A stretch of DNA of 64,000 nt, taken from Salinivibrio sharmensis (GTDB taxonomy: Bacteria; Pseudomonadota; Gammaproteobacteria; Enterobacterales; Vibrionaceae). The position numbers and the translations under genes are program-made. This document shows positions 49,107 to 60,114 of the stretch, piece after piece. Under the pieces are notes generated by a model. The model was not told the DNA's origin and did no database searches. It was given only the letters and a program-made list of their open reading frames with translations. The stretch spans positions 66,422 through 130,421 of the forward strand of contig NZ_MUFC01000007.1 in NCBI RefSeq assembly GCF_001995985.1. The letters run 5' to 3'. Each line of letters opens with the position of its first letter. Positions within the stretch are counted from its first letter, which is position 1.

Positions 49107-51071
49107 ATGCGTTTACTGCCTTCTGCTGTCGCCACCGCTGTGGTAGTCGGCTTATTTGCTGCCTCTGGCAGTGCTTTTGCCGACACCATCAACCTGCGTG
49201 TGATTGAAACCACCGACATTCACACCAACGTGATGGACTACGACTACTACAAAAACAAGCCCTCGCAAAAAATCGGTTTGGTTCGCGCCGCCACCGTGGT
49301 TAAGCAAGCGCGTGATGAAGCCAAAAACGCACTATTAGTGGATAACGGTGACCTTATTCAAGGCAGCCCGATGGGCGACTACATGGCCAGCAAAGGCATT
49401 AAACCCGGTGAAGTACATCCGGTATATAAAGCGATGAACTTGCTCGATTATGAAGTGGGTAACATCGGCAACCATGAGTTCAACTACGGCTTAGCGTTCT
49501 TAAAAGAGTCGATTAACGATGCCAACTTCCCGTATATCAACGCCAACGTGTTTGATGCAGAGACCGGCGAGCATTACTTTGACCCCTATTTAATTAAAGA
49601 ATACCAACTGCAAGACGAAGACGGTGACAGCCACACCATCAAAGTCGGCTACATTGGGTTTGTTCCGCCGCAGATCATGACCTGGGATAAAGCCAACCTT
49701 GAAGGCAAAGTGATTGCCAAAGACATTAAACAAACCGCTGAAAAGCTTGTGCCAGAGATGAAAGCCAAGGGCGCGGATGTAGTGGTGGCTATTCCACACT
49801 CTGGTATCTCCCAAGCGCCGTATAAAGCGATGGCTGAAGATTCCGTGTATTACCTCACCAATGTCGACGGCATTGATGCGATTGCCTTTGGTCACTCACA
49901 CGCTGTTTTCCCTGGCGAGGACTTTGCCAATATTCCCGGCGCCGATATTGAAAAAGGCACCATCAATGGCGTGGCCAGTGTGATGGCCGGCCGCTGGGGG
50001 AGCCATGTTGGGGTCATCGATCTTGCCTTGGAGCAAGTGGACGGTCAGTGGCAAGTCACTGATAGCAATGCGCATGCGCGGCCGATTTTTGATCGCGCCA
50101 ACAATAAGGCACTGGTTGAAGCCGATAAGGAGGTGCTTGACGCGGTAGAGGCCGATCATAAAGCCACACAAGATTTTGTGAACCAACCGATCGGTAAAGC
50201 CAATGATGTGATGTACTCTTATTTAGCATTGCTCCAAGACGATCCGACTGTGCAGATTGTTAACCTTGCGCAGCAAGACTATGTCGAGCGCATGATCCAA
50301 GGCGATCCAGACTTGGCTGACCTCCCGGTTGTCTCTGCCGCTGCGCCCTTTAAGGCCGGTGGACGCAAAAACGACCCGAGCAACTTTACCGAAGTGGAAG
50401 CTGGGCAACTGACCTTCCGCAACGCCGCTGATTTGTATTTGTACCCCAATACTTTGGTGGCGCTGAAAGTCTCTGGCGCCGAACTCACCCAATGGCTGGA
50501 GTGCAGCGCCGGCCAGTTTAATCAAATCGATCCAAACGCGGCGCAGCCGCAATCGCTGATCAACTGGGACGGTTTCCGCACCTATAACTTTGATGTAATT
50601 GATGGGGTGGAATACCAAATTGATGTCACCCAGCCCGCGCGTTACGACGGCGATTGTAATGAAGTGAACCCAGACGCATCACGCATAGTTAACCTCACCT
50701 ATCAAGGCGAGCCAGTTGACCCCGAGCAAACCTTCTTGGTGGCAACCAATAACTACCGAGCGTATGGGGCGAAGTTCCCAGGTACCGGCAGCGATCATAT
50801 TGCCTTTGCCGCGCCGGATGAAAACCGTACCGTGGTCGCTAACTACATCAGTCGCGTGAGTGAAGAGGAAGGTGAGGTCACCGTTAGCGCTGACAATAAC
50901 TGGTCAATTGCCCCGATTAAGGGAGATGCTGTGGTGAGCTTTGAAACCTCCCCGAGTGAGCAAGCAGCGCAGTTTATCGAGCAAAAAGGCCGCTGGTCGA
51001 TGACGCGAGAAGGGAAAGATGAGGTCGGATTTGCCGTTTATCATGTTGATTTAGGCCAACCTCGCCAGTAA
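49107..51071 (+). CDS. cpdB: Periplasmic 2',3'-cyclic-nucleotide phosphodiesterase / 3'-nucleotidase
   Basis: Exported bifunctional enzyme that scavenges nucleotides. 654 residues. A signal peptide ends GSAFA. The metallophosphatase domain (~30-350) has [24 protein letters not shown] and GHSHAVFPG; the C-terminal 5'-nucleotidase substrate domain follows ([23 protein letters not shown]). A terminator follows. Confidence 0.95.
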   Translation: MRLLPSAVATAVVVGLFAASGSAFADTINLRVIETTDIHTNVMDYDYYKNKPSQKIGLVRAATVVKQARDEAKNALLVDNGDLIQGSPMGDYMASKGIKPGEVHPVYKAMNLLDYEVGNIGNHEFNYGLAFLKESINDANFPYINANVFDAETGEHYFDPYLIKEYQLQDEDGDSHTIKVGYIGFVPPQIMTWDKANLEGKVIAKDIKQTAEKLVPEMKAKGADVVVAIPHSGISQAPYKAMAEDSVYYLTNVDGIDAIAFGHSHAVFPGEDFANIPGADIEKGTINGVASVMAGRWGSHVGVIDLALEQVDGQWQVTDSNAHARPIFDRANNKALVEADKEVLDAVEADHKATQDFVNQPIGKANDVMYSYLALLQDDPTVQIVNLAQQDYVERMIQGDPDLADLPVVSAAAPFKAGGRKNDPSNFTEVEAGQLTFRNAADLYLYPNTLVALKVSGAELTQWLECSAGQFNQIDPNAAQPQSLINWDGFRTYNFDVIDGVEYQIDVTQPARYDGDCNEVNPDASRIVNLTYQGEPVDPEQTFLVATNNYRAYGAKFPGTGSDHIAFAAPDENRTVVANYISRVSEEEGEVTVSADNNWSIAPIKGDAVVSFETSPSEQAAQFIEQKGRWSMTREGKDEVGFAVYHVDLGQPRQ

Positions 51072-51098
51072 TTAACACAGAAAGATAAATAGCCTTTG

Positions 51099-51127
51099 AA
51101 TACCGCAGCCTGTCTGCGGTATTTTTT
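51099..51127 (+). terminator. Terminator after cpdB
   Basis: AATACCGCAG-CCTGT-CTGCGGTATT, a perfect 10-bp stem continuing into six T. Confidence 0.88.
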
Positions 51128-51150
51128 ATGTTCAATCAAGAGGAAATGAC

Positions 51151-51618
51151 ATGGAGTGGCAACAGGCAACCTTTGACGCGCTGGATACCCGCACCTTATT
51201 CAAACTGATGAAATTGCGTGTCGATGTGTTTGTGGTCGAGCAAGCCTGCGCCTATCCAGAGCTGGATACGCACGATATCGCGCCAGATACCGTGCATTTA
51301 ATGGGCTGGCTAAACGGCGAGCTTGCCGCCTATGCCCGTATTCTCGCCCCAGGGGCGAGCTACCCAGGGAGCAGCATTGGTCGGGTGATCATTGCCCCCG
51401 CACATCGCAGTGGGCAATGGGGTCATCAGCTGATCCGCCAAGCCGTTCAAGTATGCCAGCAACACTGGCCCGAGCAAAATATCGAAATAGGCGCTCAAGC
51501 ACACCTACAACGCTTTTACCAAAAACACGATTTTGTCGCGTTTTCCGACGTTTACTTAGAAGACGGTATCCCCCATATCGATATGCGTTTAGCGGTCAGT
51601 GAGACGTCTGCTGTTTAA
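51151..51618 (+). CDS. elaA: GNAT acetyltransferase ElaA
   Basis: 155-residue N-acetyltransferase of the ElaA branch. FKLMKLRVDVFVVEQACAYPELD and the acetyl-CoA loop IGRVIIAPAHRSGQWGHQL are characteristic. AGAGGAAATGAC upstream gives a good ribosome site. Substrate unknown. Convergent with the chemoreceptor gene. Confidence 0.9.
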   Translation: MEWQQATFDALDTRTLFKLMKLRVDVFVVEQACAYPELDTHDIAPDTVHLMGWLNGELAAYARILAPGASYPGSSIGRVIIAPAHRSGQWGHQLIRQAVQVCQQHWPEQNIEIGAQAHLQRFYQKHDFVAFSDVYLEDGIPHIDMRLAVSETSAV

Positions 51619-51620
51619 GC

Positions 51621-51650
51621 AAAAAAATCCCGCTCAAGGAGCGGGATTCA
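51621..51650 (-). terminator. Terminator of the chemoreceptor gene
   Basis: Minus strand: ATCCCGCTC-CTT-GAGCGGGAT then seven T, 32 bp after the chemoreceptor stop. On the plus strand the same hairpin follows elaA but lacks a T-run. Confidence 0.85.
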
Positions 51651-51681
51651 CGGTAGTAAAGCATGCGCGGTCATTTCGCGA

Positions 51682-53313
51682 TTATTTTGTCAGGCGGAAA
51701 CGCTGCATGGTGCTTTGCAGTGATTGCGCCAATTGGCTCAACTCGCTACAGGCTTGCGCGGTTTGATCGGCGCCACCCGCCACTTCTTGGGCTGAGTCAT
51801 TGATGCGCTCGATATTGCGGCTTAGCTCATCCGCTACCGAATCTTGCTCACCACAAGCACTGGCGATCTGCATACCCATATCAGCAATATTTTCCACTGA
51901 GGTTTCAATCCCACGCACCAATTGCTGCGCCTGATCGCCCTGCTCCACACATTGCTCGATGCTCTCACAACTTTGGGTGGTAGCATTGCTAGCCTGAGTT
52001 GCAAACTGCTGCAGTTTCTCAATGATGGTGGTGATTTCACCGGTCGAGTCTTGCGTCCGGCCCGCCAGGGTGCGCACTTCATCCGCGACCACCGCAAAGC
52101 CACGACCAGACTCACCCGCACGCGCCGCCTCAATTGCCGCGTTCAAGGCCAACAAGTTGGTTTGCTCAGCGATATCACGAATCACATCCACCACCATGTT
52201 GATTTGTTTCGACTGCTGATCCAACTCATTAACGGTATCACCGGTTTGACGCATGTCCTCGGCGACTTTACGAATCGAGGCCACCATGCCGTCAATGTCT
52301 TGTGCGCCCATGCGAGATTGCTCGCTGGCCTCATTAGCCGCGGTGGAGGAGCTTTCAGTATTCTGCGCCACATCCGCCACAGTGGCTTTCATTTGTGCCA
52401 TCGCGGTCGCCACTTGTGAGACTTCATGCTGCTGGTTTTGCATGCCGCTGGAGGTTTGGCTAGACACCGCACTCACTTCTTCCACCGCACTGCTTAGCTG
52501 GGTTACCGCGGCAATCACTTCTTCAATCAGCGTGCGCAAGCTGTCTTGCATAGCGATACTGGAATCGGCCAATTTACCCATTTCATCATTGCCAATCTGG
52601 CTACGATCTAACTGGTAAGTCAGGTCGCCCTTGGCAATCGCAGACGATTGCTCCATCACCATACGTAGCGGATTAATGATCGCGCGGGTGAAGACCACCG
52701 CTACCACAATCATAAAGGCGATAACTGCAAGCAGTACCCCGATAATTGTCATGCTCACCGTCGACACTTGATTCAGCATGGAGGTGCGGTTTGAGGTAAT
52801 AAAGCCTTGAGTCAGCTCAGACATTTCTTCAAGCGATTTCTCCAACTGACCAAAGGTGCCGAACGAGTTAGATAGAATTTGTTGTGCCGCGGTCAGTTGC
52901 CCGTCTTCAACAAGGTCAGGAAAAGCACTGAGCTCTTGATTGTATTGGTCCCAATTGTTCTGGATACGAGTAAAAATAGCACGCTCGCTGTCGTACCAAA
53001 GAGTTTCTTCATACGCATCGAGCGCGCGGCTGTAATCGCGCGTCATGGCATCGATTTCGCCCAAGATTTCACGTTGTTCTGCCGGATCACTAAAGGTAAG
53101 CACCGCATACTGATCTTGACGAATAAGAACGATTTCTTTATTGAGTCGCTCGACCTCAAGTACCGCAGGCAGGGTGTCGTCAGTAAAGTTCAGCATAGTA
53201 TCGCGCATGCCGCTGACTTGGGTAAAAATGTAAAACCCAAAGATCACCACAGCGATACCAATTAGGGAAAAAGCCGCCGTAAACTTTTTACCAATAGATA
53301 GATTTTTCAACAT
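51682..53313 (-). CDS. Methyl-accepting chemotaxis protein
   Basis: 543 residues. First membrane helix at ~14-33, a periplasmic helical (4HB-type) sensor to ~188, second helix at ~190-212, HAMP at ~215-265, then the signalling domain with the conserved hairpin tip [20 protein letters not shown] and [15 protein letters not shown]. No C-terminal CheR-binding pentapeptide. Ligand unknown. The start ATG 53313 gives a short cytosolic leader; the TTG at 53334 is also open. Confidence 0.92.
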   Translation of the reverse strand: MLKNLSIGKKFTAAFSLIGIAVVIFGFYIFTQVSGMRDTMLNFTDDTLPAVLEVERLNKEIVLIRQDQYAVLTFSDPAEQREILGEIDAMTRDYSRALDAYEETLWYDSERAIFTRIQNNWDQYNQELSAFPDLVEDGQLTAAQQILSNSFGTFGQLEKSLEEMSELTQGFITSNRTSMLNQVSTVSMTIIGVLLAVIAFMIVVAVVFTRAIINPLRMVMEQSSAIAKGDLTYQLDRSQIGNDEMGKLADSSIAMQDSLRTLIEEVIAAVTQLSSAVEEVSAVSSQTSSGMQNQQHEVSQVATAMAQMKATVADVAQNTESSSTAANEASEQSRMGAQDIDGMVASIRKVAEDMRQTGDTVNELDQQSKQINMVVDVIRDIAEQTNLLALNAAIEAARAGESGRGFAVVADEVRTLAGRTQDSTGEITTIIEKLQQFATQASNATTQSCESIEQCVEQGDQAQQLVRGIETSVENIADMGMQIASACGEQDSVADELSRNIERINDSAQEVAGGADQTAQACSELSQLAQSLQSTMQRFRLTK

Positions 53314-53719
53314 GGAAAAGCGAGTCCTCAACAAAATAGTGATTAGCGTGTTAATGCCTAGACATCCATGTTGAGGCGGGCTTGCGTGTCTGTCCTACAC
53401 AGCGGCACGAATGCTAGCACAAAAAATAACCAAAGTGTGATGAAAGACTCATTATTTTTGCAAAAAGTCTGTCATACAATGATGGCTGATTGAGTAGACA
53501 TTCTTGCCCTGAACAGCAACTTATCCCTTTTCCGCCCCAATGGTGTAGCGTATTCGGCCCTATTGACCGATTTATAAAAAGTAGATCAAAAATCGTCCGG
53601 CAGCGACTTTAATCACACATCGAGTAGAAAAAAGACAGAACAAGGCTGAGATAAAGAGAGGCTGAGTACCGAAAGCACCCTGTTACTGTGCTTTCGGTTG
53701 GATTCTTGACATCAAAAGA
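53314..53719. other. Intergenic region chemoreceptor / ytfB
   Basis: 406 bp without a convincing gene. It contains the chemoreceptor's promoter (minus strand, not clearly placed), a palindrome TTTTTGCAAAAA near 53456-53467 and the hairpin at 53668-53698. No RNA gene was recognised. Confidence 0.5.
53668..53698. terminator. 11-bp hairpin downstream of ytfB
   Basis: ACCGAAAGCAC-N9-GTGCTTTCGGT, perfect arms, 21 bp after the ytfB stop. No T-run on the minus strand, so it is a terminator candidate only by position; it could also be a repeat element. Confidence 0.4.
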
Positions 53720-54343
53720 CTAACGCTGGCGAGCAAAACCGCCATCAGACAAACGGAAATAGAGTACCGATTGCCCTTTTTCGGTTTCGATTTGCAGGAT
53801 GTCTAACGCACCACTCGGTGTACGTTTAAAGCGGATCCACTGCCCTGGCTGGATGCGACTAATCGGCTTTCCCTCACCTTCAATATTGGCAATCGCATAC
53901 AAGTCGGTTAACGCTAAATCGTAGCGACGAAAGACTTTGGCCAGCGTGTCACCGGGTTCAATTTGATGGCTTACCCATGGGCTACCCTCTGTGGTTTCCG
54001 TCTGTTGCGCTGTTGGCTGAGCGGTTGACACGGCGACTGACGAATCATTTTGCGACGCTGACGATACATTCGACCCTGTATTCAGGGCAACGGGTTGACG
54101 AGTTTGGGGCGAGGGAGCTTTGGACGAGGGACTGGGAAGCACAGCCAACACCAATACGAGGGGGATCAGCACCATCAGTAAACGCCGATGCAAGACAGGA
54201 AGACGGTGCCAAACCTGCTTTAACGACGCTAAACCACGAAGGCCATGGTTCAAGTAGGGCCGATTTACTCTCTTCGCGTTCAGTTTCTCTCGCCATCCAG
54301 CACGCAGTTTGTTCCAGTGCGAACGCATTGCTGTTAACTTCAT
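53720..54343 (-). CDS. ytfB: Cell-division-associated LysM-like protein YtfB (OapA family)
   Basis: 207 residues (E. coli 212). A basic cytosolic N-terminus, one membrane helix ([17 protein letters not shown]), a Ser/Gln/Thr-rich linker and a C-terminal OapA/LysM-like domain ([17 protein letters not shown] ... [14 protein letters not shown]). Family members bind glycan strands and locate to division sites. GGAG 5 bases before ATG 54343 decides the start among several in-frame ATGs up to 54424. Divergent from fklB, as in E. coli. Confidence 0.85.
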   Translation of the reverse strand: MKLTAMRSHWNKLRAGWREKLNAKRVNRPYLNHGLRGLASLKQVWHRLPVLHRRLLMVLIPLVLVLAVLPSPSSKAPSPQTRQPVALNTGSNVSSASQNDSSVAVSTAQPTAQQTETTEGSPWVSHQIEPGDTLAKVFRRYDLALTDLYAIANIEGEGKPISRIQPGQWIRFKRTPSGALDILQIETEKGQSVLYFRLSDGGFARQR

Positions 54344-54468
54344 TGCCACTCCGCGCATGTTTTGTTGTTTTGTCCTCATCTTGGACGCCTTATTGGCACA
54401 AAAGTTTACCCACGAAACCATCACCTGTTATCCTTTCACACTTTATTGACGCAAAAAAGAGAGACGTT

Positions 54469-55089
54469 ATGTCTGACGTACAACTGGAAACTGTCGAGCA
54501 AAAAGCAAGCTATGGTATTGGCCTACAAATGGGTCAACAGCTTGCAGGTAGCGGCCTGGAAGGCTTGCATGTTGATGCGATTGCAAAAGGCATCAGCACC
54601 GCACTCGCTGGCGAAATGCCAGAAATTGAAATTGACGACATCAATAACGCACTGCGTGAGCTTCACACAAAAGCGGAAGAAGTTCGTCAAGAGGCTGCAA
54701 AAGCACAGGCTGCAGAGGGCGACGCTTTTCTCGCAGACAATGCCAAGCGTGAAGAAGTGACCGTGACAGAGTCAGGTTTGCAGTACGAAGTACTGGTACA
54801 AGGTGACGGTGAGATCCCAACCAGCGATAAGCAGGTACGTGTCCACTACCACGGTCAATTGGTTGACGGCAGCGTATTTGACAGCTCTGTTACGCGTGGC
54901 GAGCCGGTTGAGTTCCCTGTAACAGGTGTGATTAAAGGTTGGGTTGAAGCCCTGCAAATGATGCCAGTTGGCTCTAAGTGGAAGTTGTATGTGCCACAAG
55001 ATCTCGCCTACGGTGAACGTGGTGCTGGCGCCGCTATCCCACCGTTTGCGGCACTGGTATTTGAAGTCGAGCTGCTAGATATCCTGTAA
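54469..55089 (+). CDS. fklB: FKBP-type peptidyl-prolyl isomerase FklB
   Basis: 206 residues (E. coli FkpB2/FklB 206). The helical N-terminal dimerisation part ([13 protein letters not shown]) is followed by the FKBP domain ([60 protein letters not shown]), with active-site aromatics in place. GAGA before ATG 54469. The reading frame stays open back to 53977, but this extension is the antisense of ytfB. Confidence 0.96.
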   Translation: MSDVQLETVEQKASYGIGLQMGQQLAGSGLEGLHVDAIAKGISTALAGEMPEIEIDDINNALRELHTKAEEVRQEAAKAQAAEGDAFLADNAKREEVTVTESGLQYEVLVQGDGEIPTSDKQVRVHYHGQLVDGSVFDSSVTRGEPVEFPVTGVIKGWVEALQMMPVGSKWKLYVPQDLAYGERGAGAAIPPFAALVFEVELLDIL

Positions 55090-55111
55090 GGATAGTGCGG
55101 TTTCTATTGCA

Positions 55112-55138
55112 AAGCGATGCCTCTGGCATCGCTTTTTT
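55112..55138 (+). terminator. Terminator after fklB
   Basis: AAGCGATGCC-TCT-GGCATCGCTT, a perfect 10-bp stem ending in six T. Confidence 0.9.
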
Positions 55139-55963
55139 ATTGGCGTTGGCACAGTTGTGATGTAGCGATCCCATCTGGATATTGCGCTTCACGGTAACCA
55201 TATTTTTTTACCCGCTCTAACATCTGTTGGCTCCCCATATACTTGGCTTGCGCCTCATCAAATAACTCCACAAACGCGTTATCTTCTTTACGAAAACCAA
55301 TACCGATATAGTGCCCTGTTTGGCTCGTCGCTCTCGCCGGATCACTCACAGAGATACTATCGGGTGCCTGTTTAGCAAGGTATAACGCCGTGAAATATGG
55401 TACCGCTCCTACCTCAGCACGCCCCTCTTTCACGGCGGAAAGAATTTCAGCAGGCCCGGGTACTTGAATAATCAAAGACTCGCTGAGTCCGCATCACGCG
55501 CCGAGGTGGTCATGTTGTATCCCACCCCCGTCACCAAACGCGCGCTTTCACGTACAACGTCTGGATAATCATGAATATCTTTGGGGTTACCTTTCGGCAC
55601 AATAAAAGCGTCGCGAAAGCGCCCGATGGGTTCAGAGAATGCAACTTTCTGACAGCGACTACCAAGGATATACATCCCGCCAGTGATGATATCGAATCGC
55701 TTCGCGCGCAAACCGGGAATTAATCCGCCCCATTCAGTGAAAACAGGCTCGATATGGTTGATCCCCATGCGATTCAATATATCGATGGTATAATCATTAA
55801 TCAGCCCAGTAGGTTTGCCATCACTGTCCAAGTAAGCCCAAGGCTTTTCATTCGCAAACCCTAACCGCACAGGTTTCCCCGCTTCGATCCGTGCGTTTAG
55901 CGTCTCTGCCGACACAGAGCTAATCAAAAGCAGACTGGCGATGATAATGACGATTTGGCGCAT
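55137..55963 (-). pseudogene. Frameshifted EhuB-like solute-binding protein gene
   Basis: Two overlapping reading frames (55963-55472, then 55475-55137) together make one normal-length family 3 solute-binding protein. Part one has a signal peptide ending SVSAE and EhuB-like blocks (VRLGFANEKPWAY, TEWGGLIPGLRAKRFDIITGGMYI, RCQKVAFSEP) and stops after ARDADSASL. Part two resumes in another frame with IIQVPGPAEILSAVKEGRAEVG and runs to the C-terminus. One missing base between ~55472 and 55490 would restore the frame. EhuB binds ectoine/hydroxyectoine; no permease or ATPase genes adjoin, so it was already an orphan. Good ribosome site (AAGGA) at ATG 55963. Real decay, sequencing error or recoding are all possible. 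Confidence 0.8.
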
Positions 55964-56125
55964 GGTGCATCCTTGAGACCCTTCACGGTCAATCAGTGAT
56001 GATGTAATGTTAGTAAAAACCAACACCTCGCCTTAAAAACTAAGCACACAATAGCTAAAAACGCCAACCTACCCGTCCCCACGATTGCGACAACACGTCG
56101 CTGGTTTCGCAACATGGATTCAGGG

Positions 56126-56153
56126 ATAAAAAAGCCCGGCTCGGGCCGGGCTT
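56126..56153 (-). terminator. Terminator after the racemase gene
   Basis: Minus strand: AAGCCCGGC-CCGA-GCCGGGCTT followed by T-run, 10 bp after the racemase stop. Confidence 0.88.
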
Positions 56154-56162
56154 AGGTTGAGA

Positions 56163-57398
56163 TTATTGCACGTACTCACGTGGGTTCACCGCTCCCCACC
56201 AGCTATAGATTTCGGGGAAAATCACATCCGCATTGGTCTCATACTCCACCGCACCAATGGTTTTATCCCCTTGCTGACCGAAGAGCACCACTTCGTCATT
56301 GGGCGCCACTTGATCAGCAATATCAGTAATATCAACCATAATGGTGTTCATAGAGGCAACCCCAACGACAGGCACCCGATGGCCCTGAATAAGCACATCG
56401 GCATCATTACCCATTTTACGTGGGAAACCATCCGAATAGCCGACCGGTAGGTTAGCCAATATAGAGTCACGCTCTAAAGTATAGGTGCTGTCATAACCGA
56501 CCGTGCTACCAGCAGGCAAATGATGAACAGAGGCCACCTTGGTCTTAAAGCTCATGATGGGTGGGAACTCTCGGTTTGTGGGCTGATCACCATACAGCGC
56601 ACCGCCAGGGCGAACCATGTCAAAATGCCCTTCTGGCACGTTTAAGGTGACAAACGAGTTCGCCGCATGCAGCAAAACCTCTTCACGCTTCAAACCAGCC
56701 TGTTCAATCAACCATTCGCTGTTTGCTTTAAATTGCCCTAGCTTGCTGCGGACATAGTCTTCTTGGTAGTTAGGGAAATGCGTCATGATACCGACCACGT
56801 CAAAACGCGCGTCAGTGGCAATATCCACAGCAACTTGCTTACCAGACTCCTCATTCATCTCGATGCCATTACGTCCCATACCACCGGCATTAAACGCCAT
56901 ATGAACGGGAATGGTCACGTCGTGTTTGTCGGCAAGTTGGCGCATTTGCTCAGCTTGTTCCGCTGAACCAACCAGTTCTTGAATATTAAGCGCTAAGCCA
57001 CTTTCCATCTCTTGCAAAGTCGCGGTGCGCACACGCATGATTTCTCCGGTAAAGCCGCCCTCGCGAATAGTACGCGCCTCTTCGTTGCTGGCAATGCCAA
57101 TACAATCAATCCCGCTAGCAATCACAGTCGGCAGTAGCCCTGCAATGCCGTTACCGTAAGCGTCGGCTTTCATCACCGCACAGATCTTGGTGCCTTCACT
57201 GACTTGCTGCTGAACACGCTGAATATTGTCGCCAAAGGTGGAGGTGCTCACTTCTAGCCAGCCGTTGCCATGGCCCATATAACGGTTACCCGTATCTGGC
57301 GTTGACGGCGCAGGTGAGGAGTAATCGATAACGGCGGGCGCCCCAAGGGCAACAACACCGGCGACGGCAAGCGCCACTAAAGAGAATTTTTTGTTCAT
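56163..57398 (-). CDS. bsr: Periplasmic broad-spectrum amino-acid racemase (Bsr type)
   Basis: PLP-dependent Alr-fold enzyme of 411 residues. An N-terminal signal peptide (~22 residues, ending LGAPA) marks it as periplasmic, unlike housekeeping Alr. PLP lysine in [12 protein letters not shown] (Lys77), the catalytic tyrosine block [10 protein letters not shown] and the active-site segment [10 protein letters not shown] are present. In V. cholerae BsrV makes D-Met, D-Leu and other non-canonical D-amino acids that tune peptidoglycan in stationary phase. ATG 57398 is chosen; the GTG at 57407 is also open. Confidence 0.92.
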   Translation of the reverse strand: MNKKFSLVALAVAGVVALGAPAVIDYSSPAPSTPDTGNRYMGHGNGWLEVSTSTFGDNIQRVQQQVSEGTKICAVMKADAYGNGIAGLLPTVIASGIDCIGIASNEEARTIREGGFTGEIMRVRTATLQEMESGLALNIQELVGSAEQAEQMRQLADKHDVTIPVHMAFNAGGMGRNGIEMNEESGKQVAVDIATDARFDVVGIMTHFPNYQEDYVRSKLGQFKANSEWLIEQAGLKREEVLLHAANSFVTLNVPEGHFDMVRPGGALYGDQPTNREFPPIMSFKTKVASVHHLPAGSTVGYDSTYTLERDSILANLPVGYSDGFPRKMGNDADVLIQGHRVPVVGVASMNTIMVDITDIADQVAPNDEVVLFGQQGDKTIGAVEYETNADVIFPEIYSWWGAVNPREYVQ

Positions 57399-57564
57399 AA
57401 GCTTCACTGTTGGTCACATAAATGGAGCATCCGTGACGTGTTGAAATAAAAGCTTGGCGCTTCTATTTGTGCCTCCTGGCATTGCGCGCTGTTTATATCA
57501 CAGAACACTTCACGGCTGACGAGTCACTCAATAAAAAAGATAGACAAGTTCCGCCCACTTGAAC

Positions 57565-57592
57565 AAAAAAACGCCACCCCACGGTGGCGTTT
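57565..57592 (-). terminator. Terminator after cysH
   Basis: Minus strand: AACGCCACC-GTGG-GGTGGCGTT followed by a T-run, about 35 bp after the cysH stop. Confidence 0.88.
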
Positions 57593-57626
57593 GAGAGAAG
57601 CATGGTTGCAGACAAGATTCAACCAG

Positions 57627-58406
57627 CTAGATGCCAGCCCCATCGTTCAGATCGTCTTCATGCAATCCACATTCGCGTTTTAAACCAAAAAAGCGCGTTT
57701 GTTCATCACGCATCCCTGGCTCCAAGCGCTGGGTAGTATGCACATCGCCCACCGACACATAGCCTTGATCACGCAAGGGGTGATACGGCAAGTCGTGCTC
57801 GCGCAGATAATCGTCCACCGCTTGATTCGACCAATCAATCACCGGCAAGAACTTAAACACCCCATGCTGAATACTGAGTATCGGCAAATTAGCGCGAGAG
57901 TCTGATTGCCCGCGGCGCAATCCCGAGAACCAGGTGCCAGCGTTGAGCTCTCGCAGCGCACGCTTCATCGGCTCAACTTTGTTGATTTGATTGTATTGGG
58001 TGATCCCGTCCACGCCTTGCTCCCACAGTTGGCCATAGCGTGCCTCCTGCCAAGCGGGACTGAGTTCGGCACGATATACCCGTAAGTCTAAATCCAACCG
58101 AGTGGTTAAGGTATCAATAAACCGGTAGGTCTCCGCAAACAAGTAGCCCGTGTCGGTTAGAATCACCGGAATATCCGATTTCACTTGGCTAACCAGATGC
58201 AGCATCAGCGCGGCTTGCACCCCAAAGCTCGATGAAAGGACAAATTGCCCCTCAAGGTGCTCTAACGCCCAGGCGACACGCTCAGGTGCCGAAAGTGTCT
58301 CCAAGGTGGCATTGACCTCCGCCAATGCCAGCGCTCGCTGGCTTTTATTCATCGCGGCAATGTCAGCTAAGGCTAACGTCGCGTTGGGTTGAATGGTTTC
58401 AGGCAT
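57627..58406 (-). CDS. cysH: Phosphoadenylylsulfate (PAPS) reductase
   Basis: Reduces PAPS to sulfite using thioredoxin. 259 residues. PP-loop-like [21 protein letters not shown], the R-rich [11 protein letters not shown] segment and the catalytic C-terminal ECGLH (Cys ~246) are present. The pairs of cysteines of APS-type reductases are absent, so PAPS is the expected substrate, consistent with cysC in the window. It overlaps the end of cysI by 8 bp. Confidence 0.96.
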   Translation of the reverse strand: MPETIQPNATLALADIAAMNKSQRALALAEVNATLETLSAPERVAWALEHLEGQFVLSSSFGVQAALMLHLVSQVKSDIPVILTDTGYLFAETYRFIDTLTTRLDLDLRVYRAELSPAWQEARYGQLWEQGVDGITQYNQINKVEPMKRALRELNAGTWFSGLRRGQSDSRANLPILSIQHGVFKFLPVIDWSNQAVDDYLREHDLPYHPLRDQGYVSVGDVHTTQRLEPGMRDEQTRFFGLKRECGLHEDDLNDGAGI

Positions 58407-60114
58407 AAAAGTCCCTCTTAGATACATGCACGGGGGCAACCACCTCGCCACGGATCAAGAAATCACCAAAGTGCTCGCCCGGTTCGCGCTCTGTCGCCCA
58501 GCGACCAATTAGCTGATCCAACTCCTCGAGGATTTGGCGATCGGTGATATTCTCTTTATACATTTTGGGGATCCGGGTGCCTTCCCAATTTCCACCTAAG
58601 TGCAGGTTGTAACGCCCAGGCGCTTTACCTACCAAACCGACCTCAGCCAGCATCGCGCGACCACAACCGTTCGGACAACCGGTTACGCGCAGCACAATCG
58701 GATCATCTTGCACTTGATGCTTTTGCTGAATTTTCTCCACTTCCGTGACAAAGTCCGGCAAGAAGCGTTCGGCTTCTGCCATCGCCAGTGGACACGTTGG
58801 GAAGGCCACACACGCCATCGAGTTTGTACGCTGAACACTGTGTTCATCGTCAATTAACCGATAACGACGCGCTAACGCCTCAATCTCGTCTTTTTGCGCT
58901 TCTGGGATCCCAGCAATGATCAGGTTTTGGTTGGCGGTCATGCGGAAATCGCCTTGGTGTACCTTGGCAATCTCTGCCATGCCGGTTTTGAGCGGCTTTT
59001 CTGGCGTATCACGCAAACGGCCATTTTCGATAAACAGGGCAAGGTGGTATTTACCGTCAATGCCTTTGGTCCAGCCTAAGCGATCGCCGCGTCCGGTAAA
59101 GGTATAAGGCCGGCTTGGTGCAAAGGTCACACCAGCACGCTTTTCCACTTCCGCTTTGAACACATCTGCGCCAACGCGATCAAGGGTATACTTAGTCTTC
59201 GCATTCTTACGGTTGGAACGGTTTCCCCAATCACGCTGGGTGGTGACCACGGCCTCAGCAATCTGCAACGTATGCTCTAGCGGAATAAAGCCAAAGTCAT
59301 CGGCACGACGCGGATAGGTGTTGGTATCACCATGGGTCATCGCCAGCCCGCCACCGACGAGGACGTTAAAGCCGACAAGCTGCCCGTTTTCCGCAATCGC
59401 GACAAAGTTAAGATCATTGGCGTGCACATCCACATCGTTTTGTGGCGGGATCACCACCGTGGTTTTGAACTTACGTGGCAGATAACGCTCACCCAAAATA
59501 GGCTCTTTATCTTGGCTGCCTTCGACTTTTTCACCGTCGAGCCAAATCTCTGCGTAAGCGCGGGTTTTGGGCAGCAAGTGCTCGCTGATGCGCTTTGCCC
59601 AATCATAGGCTTGCTGATGGAGCTCTGACTCCACCGGGTTAGACGTGCACAACACGTTGCGATTGACATCGCCGGCGGTGGCAATCGAGTCAATGCCATA
59701 TTCATTCAAGGTCTGGTGCATAAGCTTGATGTTCGGCTTAAGGATACCATGAAACTGAAAGGTTTGTCGGGTAGTCAGGCGAATACTGCCATAGAGCGAG
59801 CTCTCTCGCGCAAACTTATCAATCGCTAGCCATTGCTGGGGCGTAATGATCCCGCCCGGCATCCGCGCTCGCAACATCACATTGTGCAAAGGCTCAAGTT
59901 TTTGCTTTTGCCGCTCAGCGCGAATATCGCGATCGTCTTGCTGATACATGCCGTGAAAACGGATCAGTTGGAAGTTATCATCGGTAAAACCACCCGTGAT
60001 AGGATCCTGTAAGTCTTGATCAATGGTGCCACGCAAATAATCACTGTCTTTTTTAAGCCGCTCATTATCGGCCAGTGGGCCCAGTGTATCGCCCTCAAAT
60101 TTCTGTTCACTCAT
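58399..60114 (-). CDS. cysI: Sulfite reductase hemoprotein beta subunit
   Basis: Six-electron reduction of sulfite to sulfide. 571 residues. The four cluster cysteines are in [13 protein letters not shown] and GCPNGCGR, the last being the axial link to siroheme. Arginine/lysine-rich substrate motifs ([12 protein letters not shown]) are intact. It begins within the cysJ stop (1-bp overlap, TAATG). Confidence 0.97.
   Translation of the reverse strand: MSEQKFEGDTLGPLADNERLKKDSDYLRGTIDQDLQDPITGGFTDDNFQLIRFHGMYQQDDRDIRAERQKQKLEPLHNVMLRARMPGGIITPQQWLAIDKFARESSLYGSIRLTTRQTFQFHGILKPNIKLMHQTLNEYGIDSIATAGDVNRNVLCTSNPVESELHQQAYDWAKRISEHLLPKTRAYAEIWLDGEKVEGSQDKEPILGERYLPRKFKTTVVIPPQNDVDVHANDLNFVAIAENGQLVGFNVLVGGGLAMTHGDTNTYPRRADDFGFIPLEHTLQIAEAVVTTQRDWGNRSNRKNAKTKYTLDRVGADVFKAEVEKRAGVTFAPSRPYTFTGRGDRLGWTKGIDGKYHLALFIENGRLRDTPEKPLKTGMAEIAKVHQGDFRMTANQNLIIAGIPEAQKDEIEALARRYRLIDDEHSVQRTNSMACVAFPTCPLAMAEAERFLPDFVTEVEKIQQKHQVQDDPIVLRVTGCPNGCGRAMLAEVGLVGKAPGRYNLHLGGNWEGTRIPKMYKENITDRQILEELDQLIGRWATEREPGEHFGDFLIRGEVVAPVHVSKRDFYA

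Noticed and set aside
53977..54468. In-frame 164-codon extension upstream of fklB, making a 370-codon ORF
   Set aside because: It is the antisense of ytfB, which has clear family features; fklB has its own start and normal family length at 54469.
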